Positions 26,822 to 35,664 of a stretch of 64,000 nt of DNA are shown piece after piece. The number at the start of each line of letters is the position of its first letter. The first letter of the stretch is position 1. The notes below the pieces were generated by a model, which did not search any database, was not told where the DNA came from, and was given only the letters and a program-made list of their open reading frames with translations. The stretch comes from Desulfomonile tiedjei (lineage in GTDB: Bacteria > Desulfobacterota > Desulfomonilia > Desulfomonilales > Desulfomonilaceae), in NCBI GenBank assembly GCA_016212925.1, contig JACRDF010000015.1, positions 124,001-188,000 on the forward strand. Reading direction: 5' to 3'. The translations under genes and the position numbers were made by a program.

Positions 26822-27532
26822 ATGAACGGACTTCATATCCTCGTCGCTGAAGATGACAAACACATACTCGCCGGCCTGATAGATGCCTTGGAGAGCGAAG
26901 GCTATCGGGTCACGCCGGCTGCCGACGGCAAGGCGGCTGTGTCTCTCCTGGAAACGGAGAAATTCGATCTGGTCATACTCGATGTCATGATGCCGGGAAG
27001 AAGCGGGTACGATGTCTGCAAGACGATCCGAGCCACGGATCAGGACCTTCCCGTGATGATGCTTACGGCCAAGGGCGAGGAAATTGACAAGGTGGTGGGT
27101 TTTGAGCTTGGCGCGGACGACTATGTGACAAAGCCCTTTGGCGTGCGAGAGCTTCTCGCACGAATCGCCGCTCTTCTCAGACGATCGAGGCGCGGCAACG
27201 AAGGTCTAACGAACCTGCCCCCTGCCCCGGCCCGATTCGCCATTGGAGAGGCCCTTGTTGACGCGCTTGAATTCAAGGTACGAGTGGGGGCTCGAACTTT
27301 TGACCTTTCCCCGCGAGAAGTGAAGCTGCTGCAGATTTTCTATGCCAATCCCAACAAAGTGTTGAGCAGGGAACACTTGCTCAATGAGGTGTGGGGAATA
27401 ACCTACTACGGCACAACCAGAACATTGGACCAACATATCGCGCAGTTAAGGAAGAAACTGGACCCCGACATCGCGAACCGGCCGGTAATTAAAACCATTC
27501 ATGGGGTGGGGTACCGATACGAATCGGAATGA
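26822..27532 (+). CDS. OmpR/PhoB-family response regulator
   Basis: A ~236-residue regulator. The receiver domain begins HILVAEDDKHIL, with phospho-acceptor Asp54 in VILDVMMPG, MLTAKG, and Lys in DDYVTKPFG. The C-terminal winged helix (about 140-232) ends with TRTLDQHIAQLRKKL and IHGVGYRYE. GTG codons at 26810 and 26816 are alternative starts; 26816 has the best spacing from GAGGTGG, while 26822 is the only ATG. It directly follows the kinase and is its partner. The 11-bp-phased repeats at 23109 are a candidate target. Confidence 0.92.
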   Translation: MNGLHILVAEDDKHILAGLIDALESEGYRVTPAADGKAAVSLLETEKFDLVILDVMMPGRSGYDVCKTIRATDQDLPVMMLTAKGEEIDKVVGFELGADDYVTKPFGVRELLARIAALLRRSRRGNEGLTNLPPAPARFAIGEALVDALEFKVRVGARTFDLSPREVKLLQIFYANPNKVLSREHLLNEVWGITYYGTTRTLDQHIAQLRKKLDPDIANRPVIKTIHGVGYRYESE

Positions 27533-27619
27533 GAATCTTCATCGAGCAATGGCACCAAGAAAAGGATGCAATGACTTCTTTCACGAGACCTCGGGATGAT
27601 ACCCCACTCGGTCGTCATC

Positions 27620-29251
27620 TCATGCCGGAGGTCTGTGACCCGCACCGGGCAGAATGGTGTTTTGAGCCGGTCGGCTTGTGTCAGTCTCGGGATAATCCAA
27701 AGTAAAATGCAATCCCCGACTTTCAGTGCGCGCCAAGGCTGAACGGATTATCAAATCCGCGACCACGGCTAGATTGCGCAGTTCCAACAGGTCGGTATTA
27801 AAGCGGAACTCACCGAAATACTCATCTATCTCGCTCAATAACATGTCGACCCGGCGTTTGGCCCTTTGCAGGCGTTTCGTGGTCCTTACAATTCCGACGT
27901 AGTCCCACATAAACTGACGCAGCTCGTGCCAGTTATGGGACACCACCACTTCTTCGTCGGAATCGGTGGCCCCCACCTCCTCCCAGTCCGGAGGCACAGG
28001 TGGTTCCGCTGCCATAGGCAGTGTTTTGAGGATGTGTTCGGCAGCCGATGCCGACATCACCAGGCATTCCAGGAGCGAGTTGCTTGCGATACGGTTCGCG
28101 CCGTGCAGCCCGGTGCACGCAGCCTCTCCAACGGCATACAGCCCTTCTATGTCAGTGCGGCCCTGCAAATCAGTGACCACGCCCCCGCACGTGAAATGGG
28201 CAGCAGGCACCACAGGAGCTGGTTCCTTGCTGAGATCGAGGCCGAAATCCCGACAGCGCCGCCACACCGTCGGAAAGTGTTGCCTGATGAAATTTCCGGA
28301 CTTGTGCGTGATATCCAAATACACAGAATCTATACCGAGTCGTTTCATTTCGTGGTCGATAGCCCTTGCCACCACGTCACGTGGAGCGAGGTCCGCCTGA
28401 GAATGGAACCGTGTCATGAAGGCAGACCCGTCGGGTAGCCGTAATATTGCTCCTTCTCCCCGCAAGGCCTCAGTCAACAAAAACGATTTCGCATGAGGAT
28501 GGTAGAGGCAGGTGGGGTGAAACTGCGTGAATTCCATGTTGGCAATGCGGCAGCCGGCTCGCCAGGCCATGGCGATACCATCGCCGGTCGCGCCGTCCGG
28601 GTTGCTGGTGTACAGGTAAACTTTGCTACCGCCTCCTGTGGCCAGCACCACTTTGCGTCCTAAGAAGCTCCGGACGTGCCTGGTGTTGTTTTCCAGCACG
28701 TAGGCCCCCACACAGCGCTCGATGCTTTCGTCCGCGCGGCGTTGCAGAATGAGGTCCACCGCTGTCTGGTGCTCGAAAAGGGTGATGTTGGGATGAGCCT
28801 CGGCCAGTCGGGCCAGGACCGTCGCGACCGCTGCGCCTGTGGCGTCCGCTGCGTGCACGACGCGGCGACGAGTGTGACCGCCTTCACGTGTCAAGTGAAG
28901 TAGCGACCTTCCGTCGGGGCCTCCTTCGCGGCTGAACTCCACCCCCTGCTCCACCAGATGTTCAATGGCCCGGCCGCCCCGCTCAACGATGAAGCGCACA
29001 GCCTCAGGATCGCAAAGTCCTGCGCCGGCTTCCATGGTATCCTTGATATGCGATTCCACGGAGTCGCGGTCGTCAAGAACCGCAGCTATTCCCCCTTGAG
29101 CGTGAAACGTACTGCTGTCGGTATGGGAACCCTTGGATAGCACCGCCACACTGGCATGAGGAGCGATTTCCAGGGCAAGCCGCAACCCTGCGGCCCCACT
29201 GCCAAGGATCAACACATCAAAAAACCCCGTTTCTTTCATTCTGTCGCTCAT
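27620..29251 (-). CDS. nadB: L-aspartate oxidase
   Basis: A ~543-residue FAD enzyme of the succinate dehydrogenase/fumarate reductase flavoprotein family: L-aspartate to iminoaspartate, the first step of de novo NAD synthesis. Seen are the FAD loop LILGSGAAGLRLALEIA, STFHAQGGIAAVLDDRDSVE, REGGHTRRRVVHAADATGAA, QFHPTCLYHP and TCGGVVTDLQGRTD. With anaerobic growth, fumarate may be the acceptor. It is last in the minus-strand nadA-nadC-nadB run, 26 bases after nadC. The start is uncertain (29251 chosen; the frame is open to 29296 inside nadC). Confidence 0.93.
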   Translation of the reverse strand: MSDRMKETGFFDVLILGSGAAGLRLALEIAPHASVAVLSKGSHTDSSTFHAQGGIAAVLDDRDSVESHIKDTMEAGAGLCDPEAVRFIVERGGRAIEHLVEQGVEFSREGGPDGRSLLHLTREGGHTRRRVVHAADATGAAVATVLARLAEAHPNITLFEHQTAVDLILQRRADESIERCVGAYVLENNTRHVRSFLGRKVVLATGGGSKVYLYTSNPDGATGDGIAMAWRAGCRIANMEFTQFHPTCLYHPHAKSFLLTEALRGEGAILRLPDGSAFMTRFHSQADLAPRDVVARAIDHEMKRLGIDSVYLDITHKSGNFIRQHFPTVWRRCRDFGLDLSKEPAPVVPAAHFTCGGVVTDLQGRTDIEGLYAVGEAACTGLHGANRIASNSLLECLVMSASAAEHILKTLPMAAEPPVPPDWEEVGATDSDEEVVVSHNWHELRQFMWDYVGIVRTTKRLQRAKRRVDMLLSEIDEYFGEFRFNTDLLELRNLAVVADLIIRSALARTESRGLHFTLDYPETDTSRPAQNTILPGAGHRPPA

Positions 29252-29277
29252 TTCATATTTGCCCACATGCCGAACGC

Positions 29278-30117
29278 TCAGCCTCCTCGCACCCAATCCA
29301 GCCCGATGTCAACGGCCGGCGCGGACTGAGTAATTCGGCCTACCGAAATGAAATCCACCCCTGTTTGAGCGATTTCCCCTATGTTGCTCAAACTCACTCC
29401 GCCCGAGGCTTCGGTCTTTGCACGGCCCGCCACAATTCGGACGGCAAGGCGCAGAGTATGCGCATCCATATTATCCAGGAGCAGCATACCAGCGCCAGCT
29501 TCGATCGCTTCCCTCACTTGATCGAGGGTTTCCGCTTCCACCTCGATCGGTGAAAGACCTGCGGCCTTGGCCCTGGTTACAGCCTCCCGGATGTCACCAC
29601 ACACGGCTATGTGGTTGTCCTTGATAAGAGTACCGGAATCCAAGCCGCGGCGATGGTTCTGTGCGCCCCCCATGAGGGTGGCATACTTAGCCAACGCCCG
29701 CAGGCCGGGGATGGTTTTGCGAGTATCCAACAGGACCACTCCCGTTCCAGCGAGGCTGTCCACATATTGGCGAGTCAAAGTGGCGATGCCGGAGAGGTGC
29801 TGGAGAACATTCAACGCCGTGCGTTCGGCCGTCAGGAGGCAACCGGCCTTTCCCCTAATGTGAGCCAGGATCGCCGGTGCCCGGACGCGATCCCCGTCAG
29901 AAACCAGGATCTGTATGTCCGCGTGCGGGTCCAGCCTGCGAAAGATCGCGGCAGCAATGGGCATACCTGCCACCACCATGTCTTCGCGCGCAGACAGGAC
30001 CCCATCAAACCGAGCATCATCCGGGACAACGGCTTTGGTGGTGATATCCCCGAGTCCAACGTCCTCGGCAATCACCTCATCAATGAATCGCTGAATAGCG
30101 GGATCGTCCATATTCAT
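29278..30117 (-). CDS. nadC: nicotinate-nucleotide pyrophosphorylase (carboxylating)
   Basis: A 279-residue quinolinate phosphoribosyltransferase: quinolinate + PRPP to nicotinate mononucleotide + CO2 + PPi. Characteristic segments are EDVGLGDITTKAV near residue 15, TAERTALNVLQHLSGIATLT, DTRKTIPGLRALAKYA, GGAQNHRRGLDSGTLIKDNH, and the C-terminal EASGGVSLSNI. Length is normal. GAGGA lies seven bases before the ATG. It lies between nadA and nadB, all in one direction, so the three enzymes of de novo NAD synthesis form an operon. Confidence 0.95.
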   Translation of the reverse strand: MNMDDPAIQRFIDEVIAEDVGLGDITTKAVVPDDARFDGVLSAREDMVVAGMPIAAAIFRRLDPHADIQILVSDGDRVRAPAILAHIRGKAGCLLTAERTALNVLQHLSGIATLTRQYVDSLAGTGVVLLDTRKTIPGLRALAKYATLMGGAQNHRRGLDSGTLIKDNHIAVCGDIREAVTRAKAAGLSPIEVEAETLDQVREAIEAGAGMLLLDNMDAHTLRLAVRIVAGRAKTEASGGVSLSNIGEIAQTGVDFISVGRITQSAPAVDIGLDWVRGG

Positions 30118-30137
30118 GAGGTCCTCGCATCAGGAGA

Positions 30138-31157
30138 TCACTCCGGAGCGTAAGATTTCGCGGGCGGTGACAGTTCCAGCATCCGGTCAAGAGGCTTTCG
30201 AGCCCTCATCATCAGAGACTCGGGCATCTCGATCCCGGGGGCCTCGTTTACAAGGCAGAGATAAAGCTTTTCCATGGTATTGAGGGCCATGAAGGGACAA
30301 AATGCACAAAGCCCGCCCTTACACCCTTCCGTGGCTCCGGGTACAGGGATGTACTTCTTGTGCGGAGCGGCTTTCCTCATCTCGTGTAACAGGTTTGGTT
30401 CCGTGGCCACTATGATTTCCGTGGCCGGCGTCGCGATCGCAAAATCGAGCAAGGAGCGCGTGGAGCCTATGTGGTCGGCATGGGCCAGGACCTCTTCCGG
30501 GCATTCCGGGTGGGCGACGACCAGGGCATTAGGATTGTCGGCCCGAAGTTGTTCCAGAGTTGTCACTGAGAATTGTGTATGAACCACGCATGACCCCGGC
30601 CACAGAGTCATGTCACGCCCCGTTTTTTGGCTTATATATCTTCCCAGGTGTTGATCGGGCGAAAACAGGATGGGTCGGTCCGCGGGCAATTGTCGAACGA
30701 TCGCCTCCGCATTCGAGGAAGTGACGATAACATCGGATAGGGCTTTAACCTCTGCGGAGCAGTTAATATACGTCACCAGTTGATGATCGGGATGGATCCG
30801 ACTGAACTCGCTCAAATCCTCGGGTTGGCATGATTCCTCCAAGGTGCATCCGGCATTTGCGTCAGGTATCAGGACCTTGCGTGTGGGAGACAGGATTTTG
30901 GCCACCTCGGCCATGAAGCGCACGCCGCAGAAGACAATCACGTCAGCCGTGGTTTGCGCGGCTTTCCGGGACAAGTCGAGGGAATCCCCCACATAGTCCG
31001 CCAGGTCCTGGATCTTGCCGTCCTGATAGTAGTGGGCCAATATGACCGCATTTTTCTCCCTGCGGAGATCGTCGATAGCAGCTTCGAGGTCCAGCGTTGA
31101 GGGAATATCCTTTTCCGTCAACGAATCGGACTCCGGCAGAATTACGGTGTTTATCAT
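30138..31157 (-). CDS. nadA: quinolinate synthase
   Basis: A 339-residue [4Fe-4S] enzyme joining iminoaspartate and dihydroxyacetone phosphate to quinolinate. Motifs: ILAHYYQDGKIQDLADYVGD, VFCGVRFMAEVAKIL (first cluster Cys), PDANAGCTLEESC, PGSCVVHTQFS (second), EGCKGGLCAFCPFMALN (third). The ATG at 31157 is preferred over a TTG two codons upstream. It is the first gene of the nad operon. The R1 element at 31459 lies about 300 bp upstream, so the promoter must lie between. Confidence 0.95.
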   Translation of the reverse strand: MINTVILPESDSLTEKDIPSTLDLEAAIDDLRREKNAVILAHYYQDGKIQDLADYVGDSLDLSRKAAQTTADVIVFCGVRFMAEVAKILSPTRKVLIPDANAGCTLEESCQPEDLSEFSRIHPDHQLVTYINCSAEVKALSDVIVTSSNAEAIVRQLPADRPILFSPDQHLGRYISQKTGRDMTLWPGSCVVHTQFSVTTLEQLRADNPNALVVAHPECPEEVLAHADHIGSTRSLLDFAIATPATEIIVATEPNLLHEMRKAAPHKKYIPVPGATEGCKGGLCAFCPFMALNTMEKLYLCLVNEAPGIEMPESLMMRARKPLDRMLELSPPAKSYAPE

Positions 31158-31458
31158 AGGCAAGGCCCTTATAAGGAAGTTTTCCTTTCAAGCTCCTCCA
31201 GTTGGCTGAACGCGTCCTTGAAAATCCTCGTGGATCCATCTCCAAGGGGCACGATTAGCTGCAACACCCGGCCAACGGTCAGGGTCGGTGGCAGAAAGCG
31301 GCAAGGGTTCGGTCCTGAGGTGTTAGGCGGGAATGCTAGCATCCTGAATAAGCTGTGGGGATTTCTCGATGGAACTCCTAGGAAATTAGTTTATCACCTT
31401 GAATCGGGGAAGCTAACTCGCTCGCGCTCTGTTGTCAAGCTGGAATTGGCTTGCGAAG

Positions 31459-31748
31459 GTAATCATTCAGTTACGGGCGGGAGCGCCTCCCATGCCCCGA
31501 AGGGGCAGCCCAACAGTAGCCACGGGCGTGAGCCCGTGGATAATGGTCCACACAATCATTTGGATCACCGACCCTGGAGGGGTCGACCAATTCCGAGTCG
31601 AACTCACATTCATGGTCGACCCCTCCAGGGTCGGTGATCCAGGGCTGTGGCAGTGCTTCCGGTCCACGGGTTGCACCCCCGTGGCTACCGTTGGTACGCC
31701 CCTTAAGGGCTCCGAATCCCTTCTACCTCCGCAAGACTGAATGCTTAC
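31459..31748. mobile_element. R1 miniature element, intact copy (inverted relative to 5589)
   Basis: This is 290 bp, starting GTAATCATTCAGTTACGGGC and ending GACTGAATGCTTAC. Flanks TTGCGAAG (31451-31458) and TTACGAAG (31749-31756) match at 7 of 8 bases, a slightly decayed 8-bp target duplication. The central stem around GGATCACCGACCCTGG and its complement matches the copy at 34.4 kb. The small hairpin CCACGGGC-TCAC-GCCCGTGG (on the minus strand) is uninterrupted here. Confidence 0.82.
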
Positions 31749-32027
31749 TTACGAAGTAACTCTTCACTTACCGGCCGATCGGGCAAGCCTTCTGGAACGC
31801 CGGGACCTGAAATTGTCCCAAGACCCACCCAACCGGCGGAATTGTCGCACGCGGACGGCATTTGTTACCTGCTGGCTGGCCCGGGCGTAACGCGTCCGGA
31901 TCGCGAATCGACAAGAGGTGTATTTTCTACGCGCGGTCACACTAGGTGTGTCCTCGCCTACCACTGGGATGTCAAGGACAGCCCTTCCCCACTCGTGATT
32001 GCACGGTCACGTGAAGCAGTCATTTTT
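31749..32027. other. gap with no recognised gene
   Basis: 279 bp between the R1 copy and the end of the acetolactate synthase small subunit gene. Short frames cross it, but none looks like a gene. No T-tailed hairpin was identified for the ilv operon here. Confidence 0.4.
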
Positions 32028-32363
32028 CTAAGCAGCCGGGTCCGAAGCCAAGAACCCTTCAAGGCGCAGAAATCCATCTCTGTCAGCGACGCGACTTCTT
32101 ACGCCGCATACGTCCTCAAGCTTTTCCACCTGTTTAATCATCTGTTCGAGGGGCTGCTCGGCATTGACAAGCACCCAGATCCGGTTCTGTCTTCCTCGGC
32201 CAACGGGCAAGCAGAGGATCCCTTCCACATCGTAGGCCCGTCGCGAGAACAGATTGCAGATATGGGACAAGACGCCGGGATGATTCCTGACAGTCACTTC
32301 AATCACGGCATATTCGTTTCGAGGCCAGTTGCGGTTTTGTGCTTCATTAAAGCGCGCACTCAT
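32028..32363 (-). CDS. acetolactate synthase small (regulatory) subunit
   Basis: A ~111-residue ACT-domain protein, like a short IlvN. The ACT core begins YAVIEVTVRNHPGVLSHICN and contains LFSRRAYDVEGILCLPV and NRIWVLVNAEQPLEQMIKQV. It should bind valine and confer feedback inhibition on the large subunit. The start at 32363 is preferred because GGAGGTG precedes it; this overlaps the large-subunit gene by 17 bases, consistent with coupled translation. It lacks the longer C-terminal domain of IlvH. Confidence 0.88.
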   Translation of the reverse strand: MSARFNEAQNRNWPRNEYAVIEVTVRNHPGVLSHICNLFSRRAYDVEGILCLPVGRGRQNRIWVLVNAEQPLEQMIKQVEKLEDVCGVRSRVADRDGFLRLEGFLASDPAA

Positions 32364-34032
32364 GGGCTTCACCTCCAATCATGTTTTTGTTCGCGGAGCC
32401 GGGGGGTACCATCGGAAAAACCTTTGCATCCGGATGGATCGGTGCATGGATCAGACACGGACCGGCTGAACTCAGGGCTGATGCAAGCGTCTCCAAGGGG
32501 TCTGTGACTGTGGCAAGATCAAAGGTCTTTACGCCGAAGCCTTCAGCGATTCTCAGGAAATCCACCTGTGCCTGGTACGTGGACGCATAGATTCGCCCTC
32601 CGTAAAACAGGTCCTGCTGCTGACAGACCAATCCGAGGGAGTTGTTATTCATCAAGATGATTTTGATGTTGGCTTTCTGCTCGACAGCGGTGGCCAGCTC
32701 CTGGATGTTCATCATCAGACTGCCGTCACCGCTGAAGCAGACCACTCTATGGCGTGGACCGGCAAGAGCTGCTCCTATGGCCGCGGGGACGCCGAAGCCC
32801 ATGGTCCCCAGCCCACCCGATGTCAGCCACCGGCGCGGGAGACGAAAGGGATAGGTCTGGGCTGTCCACATCTGATGCTGTCCCACGTCGGTGGCTATGA
32901 TAGTCTCAGTGTCCAGCAGCCCGGCGATTTGGCCAATCAGTTCGTACGGGTCGCGCCAGTCGCCGGACTCCGGTTTTCGGGGAGGATGCTTTTCCCGTAC
33001 GCTGGATACCGAGGCCAACCACTCGCTCCGAGGATTCTCGTCAATCATCGGCAGAAGAGCTTGGAGCACCTCTCCAACGTCACCGACAATTCCCACGCAC
33101 GCGGTTTTGATCTTATCGAGTTCGCTCCCGTCTATATCAATGTGGATGATGTCCGCGGCCGGGCAGAACTGGGCCGCCTTGCCGGTGGCTCGGTCGTCAA
33201 AGCGAACGCCTGTGGCAATCAACAGATCACAGTCCTCCAAGACCATGTTCGTGTAGCGCTCGGCATGCATGCCCAACATCCCAATGCTTCGAGGATGGTC
33301 CGCGGGCACTGCACCAAGCCCCATTAAAGTCATGGTGACCGGGATTGAGCCTTTCTCAGCTAAGCGGGTGGCAAGCTCGGCCGCGCCGGAATGAATGACT
33401 CCTCCACCAAGGTACAGGACAGGTCGGCGGGCAGAATTGATAAGCCCCGCGGCTCGCACGATACCGGAAAGATCGGGAATCGGGGCCGGATCCGCACGAC
33501 CCGGTTCCGGCCACGCAGCGAACTCCACGAGTTCTGCCTGAACGTCCTTCGGCAAGTCGATCACCACTGGTCCGGGCCGCCCTGAGGTGGCAATTCGAAA
33601 TGCTTCGGGGATGACATCGAGCAGGGCCTGCCCCGACCGCACCAGGAAGTTGTGTTTGGTTATGGGAATGCTCAGACCATAGGTGTCGACTTCCTGGAAT
33701 GCATCGGTGCCTATGAACGGCCGGGGAACTTGACCGGTGATGCATATGATGGGGATAGAATCGAGCTTGGCGTCGGCAATGGCCGTCAAAATGTTGGTAG
33801 CGCCCGGCCCCGATGTGGCAAAGCATACCTGAGGGTGTCCGCTCACACGCGCCATGCCCTGAGCGATGAAGCCCGCTCCCTGCTCGTGGCGAGCCAAAAT
33901 GTGGCGAATCTTTGTGCTTCGAGACAGGGCGTCGTACAGGGGTAAGTTCGCTCCCCCGGGAATCCCGGCTATGAGGCGAACGCCCTGCCGTTCAAGCAAA
34001 CGGACTGTAATCTCTGCGCCGGTCATTTTCAT
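32347..34032 (-). CDS. ilvB: acetolactate synthase large subunit
   Basis: A 561-residue thiamine diphosphate enzyme: two pyruvate to 2-acetolactate + CO2, or pyruvate + 2-oxobutanoate to acetohydroxybutanoate. Catalytic Glu50 lies in RHEQGAGFIAQGMAR. Also seen are GPGATNILTAIADAKLDSIP, FQEVDTYGLSIPITKHNF, and the TPP/Mg motif GDGSLMMNIQELATAVEQ with MNNNSLGLV. The ATG at 34032 follows GGAGAGAAG; an open frame continues 5' through the terminator hairpin and is not translated. Upstream lies an attenuator with leader peptide. It makes branched-chain amino acids together with the small subunit downstream. Confidence 0.93.
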   Translation of the reverse strand: MKMTGAEITVRLLERQGVRLIAGIPGGANLPLYDALSRSTKIRHILARHEQGAGFIAQGMARVSGHPQVCFATSGPGATNILTAIADAKLDSIPIICITGQVPRPFIGTDAFQEVDTYGLSIPITKHNFLVRSGQALLDVIPEAFRIATSGRPGPVVIDLPKDVQAELVEFAAWPEPGRADPAPIPDLSGIVRAAGLINSARRPVLYLGGGVIHSGAAELATRLAEKGSIPVTMTLMGLGAVPADHPRSIGMLGMHAERYTNMVLEDCDLLIATGVRFDDRATGKAAQFCPAADIIHIDIDGSELDKIKTACVGIVGDVGEVLQALLPMIDENPRSEWLASVSSVREKHPPRKPESGDWRDPYELIGQIAGLLDTETIIATDVGQHQMWTAQTYPFRLPRRWLTSGGLGTMGFGVPAAIGAALAGPRHRVVCFSGDGSLMMNIQELATAVEQKANIKIILMNNNSLGLVCQQQDLFYGGRIYASTYQAQVDFLRIAEGFGVKTFDLATVTDPLETLASALSSAGPCLIHAPIHPDAKVFPMVPPGSANKNMIGGEAHECAL

Positions 34033-34099
34033 CGTGGGTCTTCTCTCCTTCTGTTTTTGATTCTCGTTGCAGTCGGGCCGGCGAAAGGTGAAATGCTCC

Positions 34100-34143
34100 A
34101 AAAAAAAACAACCCCCGTCGGCGCCGTGCGCCGACGGGGGTTG
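34100..34143 (-). terminator. intrinsic terminator / attenuator before ilvB
   Basis: A perfect 16-bp stem (34109-34124 with 34128-34143; core ACCCCCGTCGGCGC) closes a 3-base loop. On the minus strand it is followed by nine T (34108-34100). It lies between the leader peptide stop (34172) and the ilvB start (34032), where a transcription attenuator is expected. Confidence 0.9.
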
Positions 34144-34171
34144 CATTCTTGTCTGAGACTGGCAGATCCCG

Positions 34172-34276
34172 CTAGGGCGCACCGGCGTCAACGACGCGTA
34201 CGACAACAACCTGTAGGCTAAGGAGGAGGTTGTAGCCCGCCCTAAGAGCTATGGCAATATTGTTGTCGTGGTTCAT
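34172..34276 (-). CDS. ilv operon leader peptide (attenuation)
   Basis: A 34-codon frame from ATG at 34276 to TAG at 34172 contains LLLSLQVVVVRVV: leucine and valine make up 10 of 13 consecutive residues. It ends about 28 bases before the terminator hairpin. This is the arrangement of IlvL/IlvB leader peptides, where ribosome stalling at Leu/Val codons when these amino acids are scarce prevents terminator formation. The ribosome binding site is weak. Recognised from composition and position, not from sequence similarity. Confidence 0.8.
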   Translation of the reverse strand: MNHDNNIAIALRAGYNLLLSLQVVVVRVVDAGAP

Positions 34277-34366
34277 AGCGGTATCCAACTCAGGCCAAAT
34301 ATCGAATTCTGCATGGGGAGCTTATCGTCATTTTCTGCGGTTGTCAAGATCGCGAAAAGAAATGAT

Positions 34367-34790
34367 GTAACCATTCAGTCTTGCGGGGGTAGAAGGGATT
34401 CTTAGCCCTGAAGGGGCGTACCAATGGTAGCCACGGGTGTAACCCGTGGACCGGAAGCACTGCCACAGCCCTGGATCACCGACCCTGGAGGGGTCGACCA
34501 TGAATGTGAGTTGGACTTCGGGATTGGTCCACCCCTCCAGGGTCGGTGATCCAAATGATTGTGTGGACCATTCTCCACGGGCTTACGAAACTGTCTCAGA
34601 ACTGAGGATTTCATCGGCCGGCCGGTAGGGGCGGTTCGGGAACCGCCCGAAATCAGGGCGCTTCTCGAAGCGCCCCTACCCGGAAATGTATCCATTTTAG
34701 GGTTTTGAGACAGTTTCTTACGCCCGTGGCTACTGTCGGGCTGCCCCTTCGGGGGATGGGAGACGCTCCCGCACGTAAGTGAATGATTAC
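34367..34790. mobile_element. R1 miniature element interrupted by a 131-bp element
   Basis: The ends are GTAACCATTCAGTC and GTGAATGATTAC. Flanks GAAATGAT (34359-34366) and GAAATGTC (34791-34798) match at 6 of 8, a decayed duplication. Without the nested element and its 4-bp duplication the length is 289 bp, as in the copy at 31459. The internal stem uses GGATCACCGACCC with GGGTCGGTGATCC, unlike the GGATTCCCGACCC with GGGTCGGGAATCC of the 5589 copy. One stem base is altered to GGTCCACCCC. Confidence 0.82.
34587..34717. mobile_element. 131-bp miniature element, copy 2, nested in R1
   Basis: The ends are GAAACTGTCTCAGAAC and GTTTTGAGACAGTTTC. TTAC is duplicated on both sides (34583-34586 and 34718-34721). 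It is inverted relative to the copy at 3507 and exactly the same length. It sits in the 4-base loop of the R1 hairpin CCACGGGC-TTAC-GCCCGTGG, which is intact in the copy at 5797-5816. Confidence 0.88.
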
Positions 34791-34861
34791 GAAATGTCCG
34801 GCAACGCCGCATTCCGGACGAGGGTTCATGGACCATTTGCGGCGCAGTTGTCTGAGTAGAA

Positions 34862-35476
34862 TCAATACATGAGAGAGCTTATTCCATCCCGCAGTAGGAG
34901 AGCGGCAAACACCAACAACAATGCGCCCAAAATACACGTCACGTAGCGGTAGGCTTTCCCGGAAAGCGATTGCCTCGAACGAGCAGCCACATACGCGAGA
35001 AGCATTTTGCTCCCTATCAGGCAGGCATAGAAAAACCCAAGAAATCCCGCTGCGGACCAAGGATTTATTTGCCACGCCTCGACCACTTTTGGCGCTCCAA
35101 CGGTCAACCAAAACAGGTACGGGTGAGGATTGAAAAAATTGACAAGCGTTCCTTTGCCGAGCGATCGCGCCTCGGTGGCTTTGACATCAATATCGATCTT
35201 GGTCGTCCTGAAATTCGAATAAGCCAGGTACGCCACAACCAGACCGCCAAGGATGGAAATCAAACCCAGAATGGCCTTGGAATCATGCAATCGTGTCAGT
35301 GCGAAAAGAGACAATAGGACGATGGGCAAATCGGTAATGAATGGAGCCACCGCCACTTTTATTCCTTCTTTTGCTCCGTATTGGAGAGCCTGAGAAATGA
35401 CGAGGGTCGTAAGCGGCCCCGGGGAAAAACCCGCGGAGAGCCCCAAAACAATCCCCGCGCTCAAGTAAATATCCAT
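34862..35476 (-). CDS. LysE-family exporter/transporter
   Basis: A 204-residue protein with six hydrophobic segments. The N-terminus IYLSAGIVLGLSAGFSPGPL carries the LysE/RhtB G-x-SPGP motif (about residues 15-20). It then reads TTLVISQALQYGAKEGIKVA, as in the family. Members export amino acids or small metabolites across the inner membrane. The ATG at 35476 is chosen because the LysE domain begins there; the frame runs further 5'. It stands alone between an R1 copy and the toxin-antitoxin genes. Substrate unknown. Confidence 0.85.
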   Translation of the reverse strand: MDIYLSAGIVLGLSAGFSPGPLTTLVISQALQYGAKEGIKVAVAPFITDLPIVLLSLFALTRLHDSKAILGLISILGGLVVAYLAYSNFRTTKIDIDVKATEARSLGKGTLVNFFNPHPYLFWLTVGAPKVVEAWQINPWSAAGFLGFFYACLIGSKMLLAYVAARSRQSLSGKAYRYVTCILGALLLVFAALLLRDGISSLMY

Positions 35477-35664
35477 CTTTGCCTTCTCGTCCAAGGGCCG
35501 GTTTGACACCCTGGGCCGAAACTGACCGGCTGCCGGGTGCCTTTGACCTGGGACCAATCTACTATATCGGGCGTTTCATGGCAAAACTGCCAGGGATCAG
35601 CCAAGCAATCTCGAGAGGTTGCATAACAAGTGCCAACCAACAGCTTGCACGAGGCTCGGCTCTG

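Noticed and set aside
31438-31740. Open frames of 70-140 codons across the repeat copies at 5.6, 31.5, 34.5 and 59.3 kb
   Set aside because: They recur because the repeats recur and are read in several frames and both orientations; no protein family matches.
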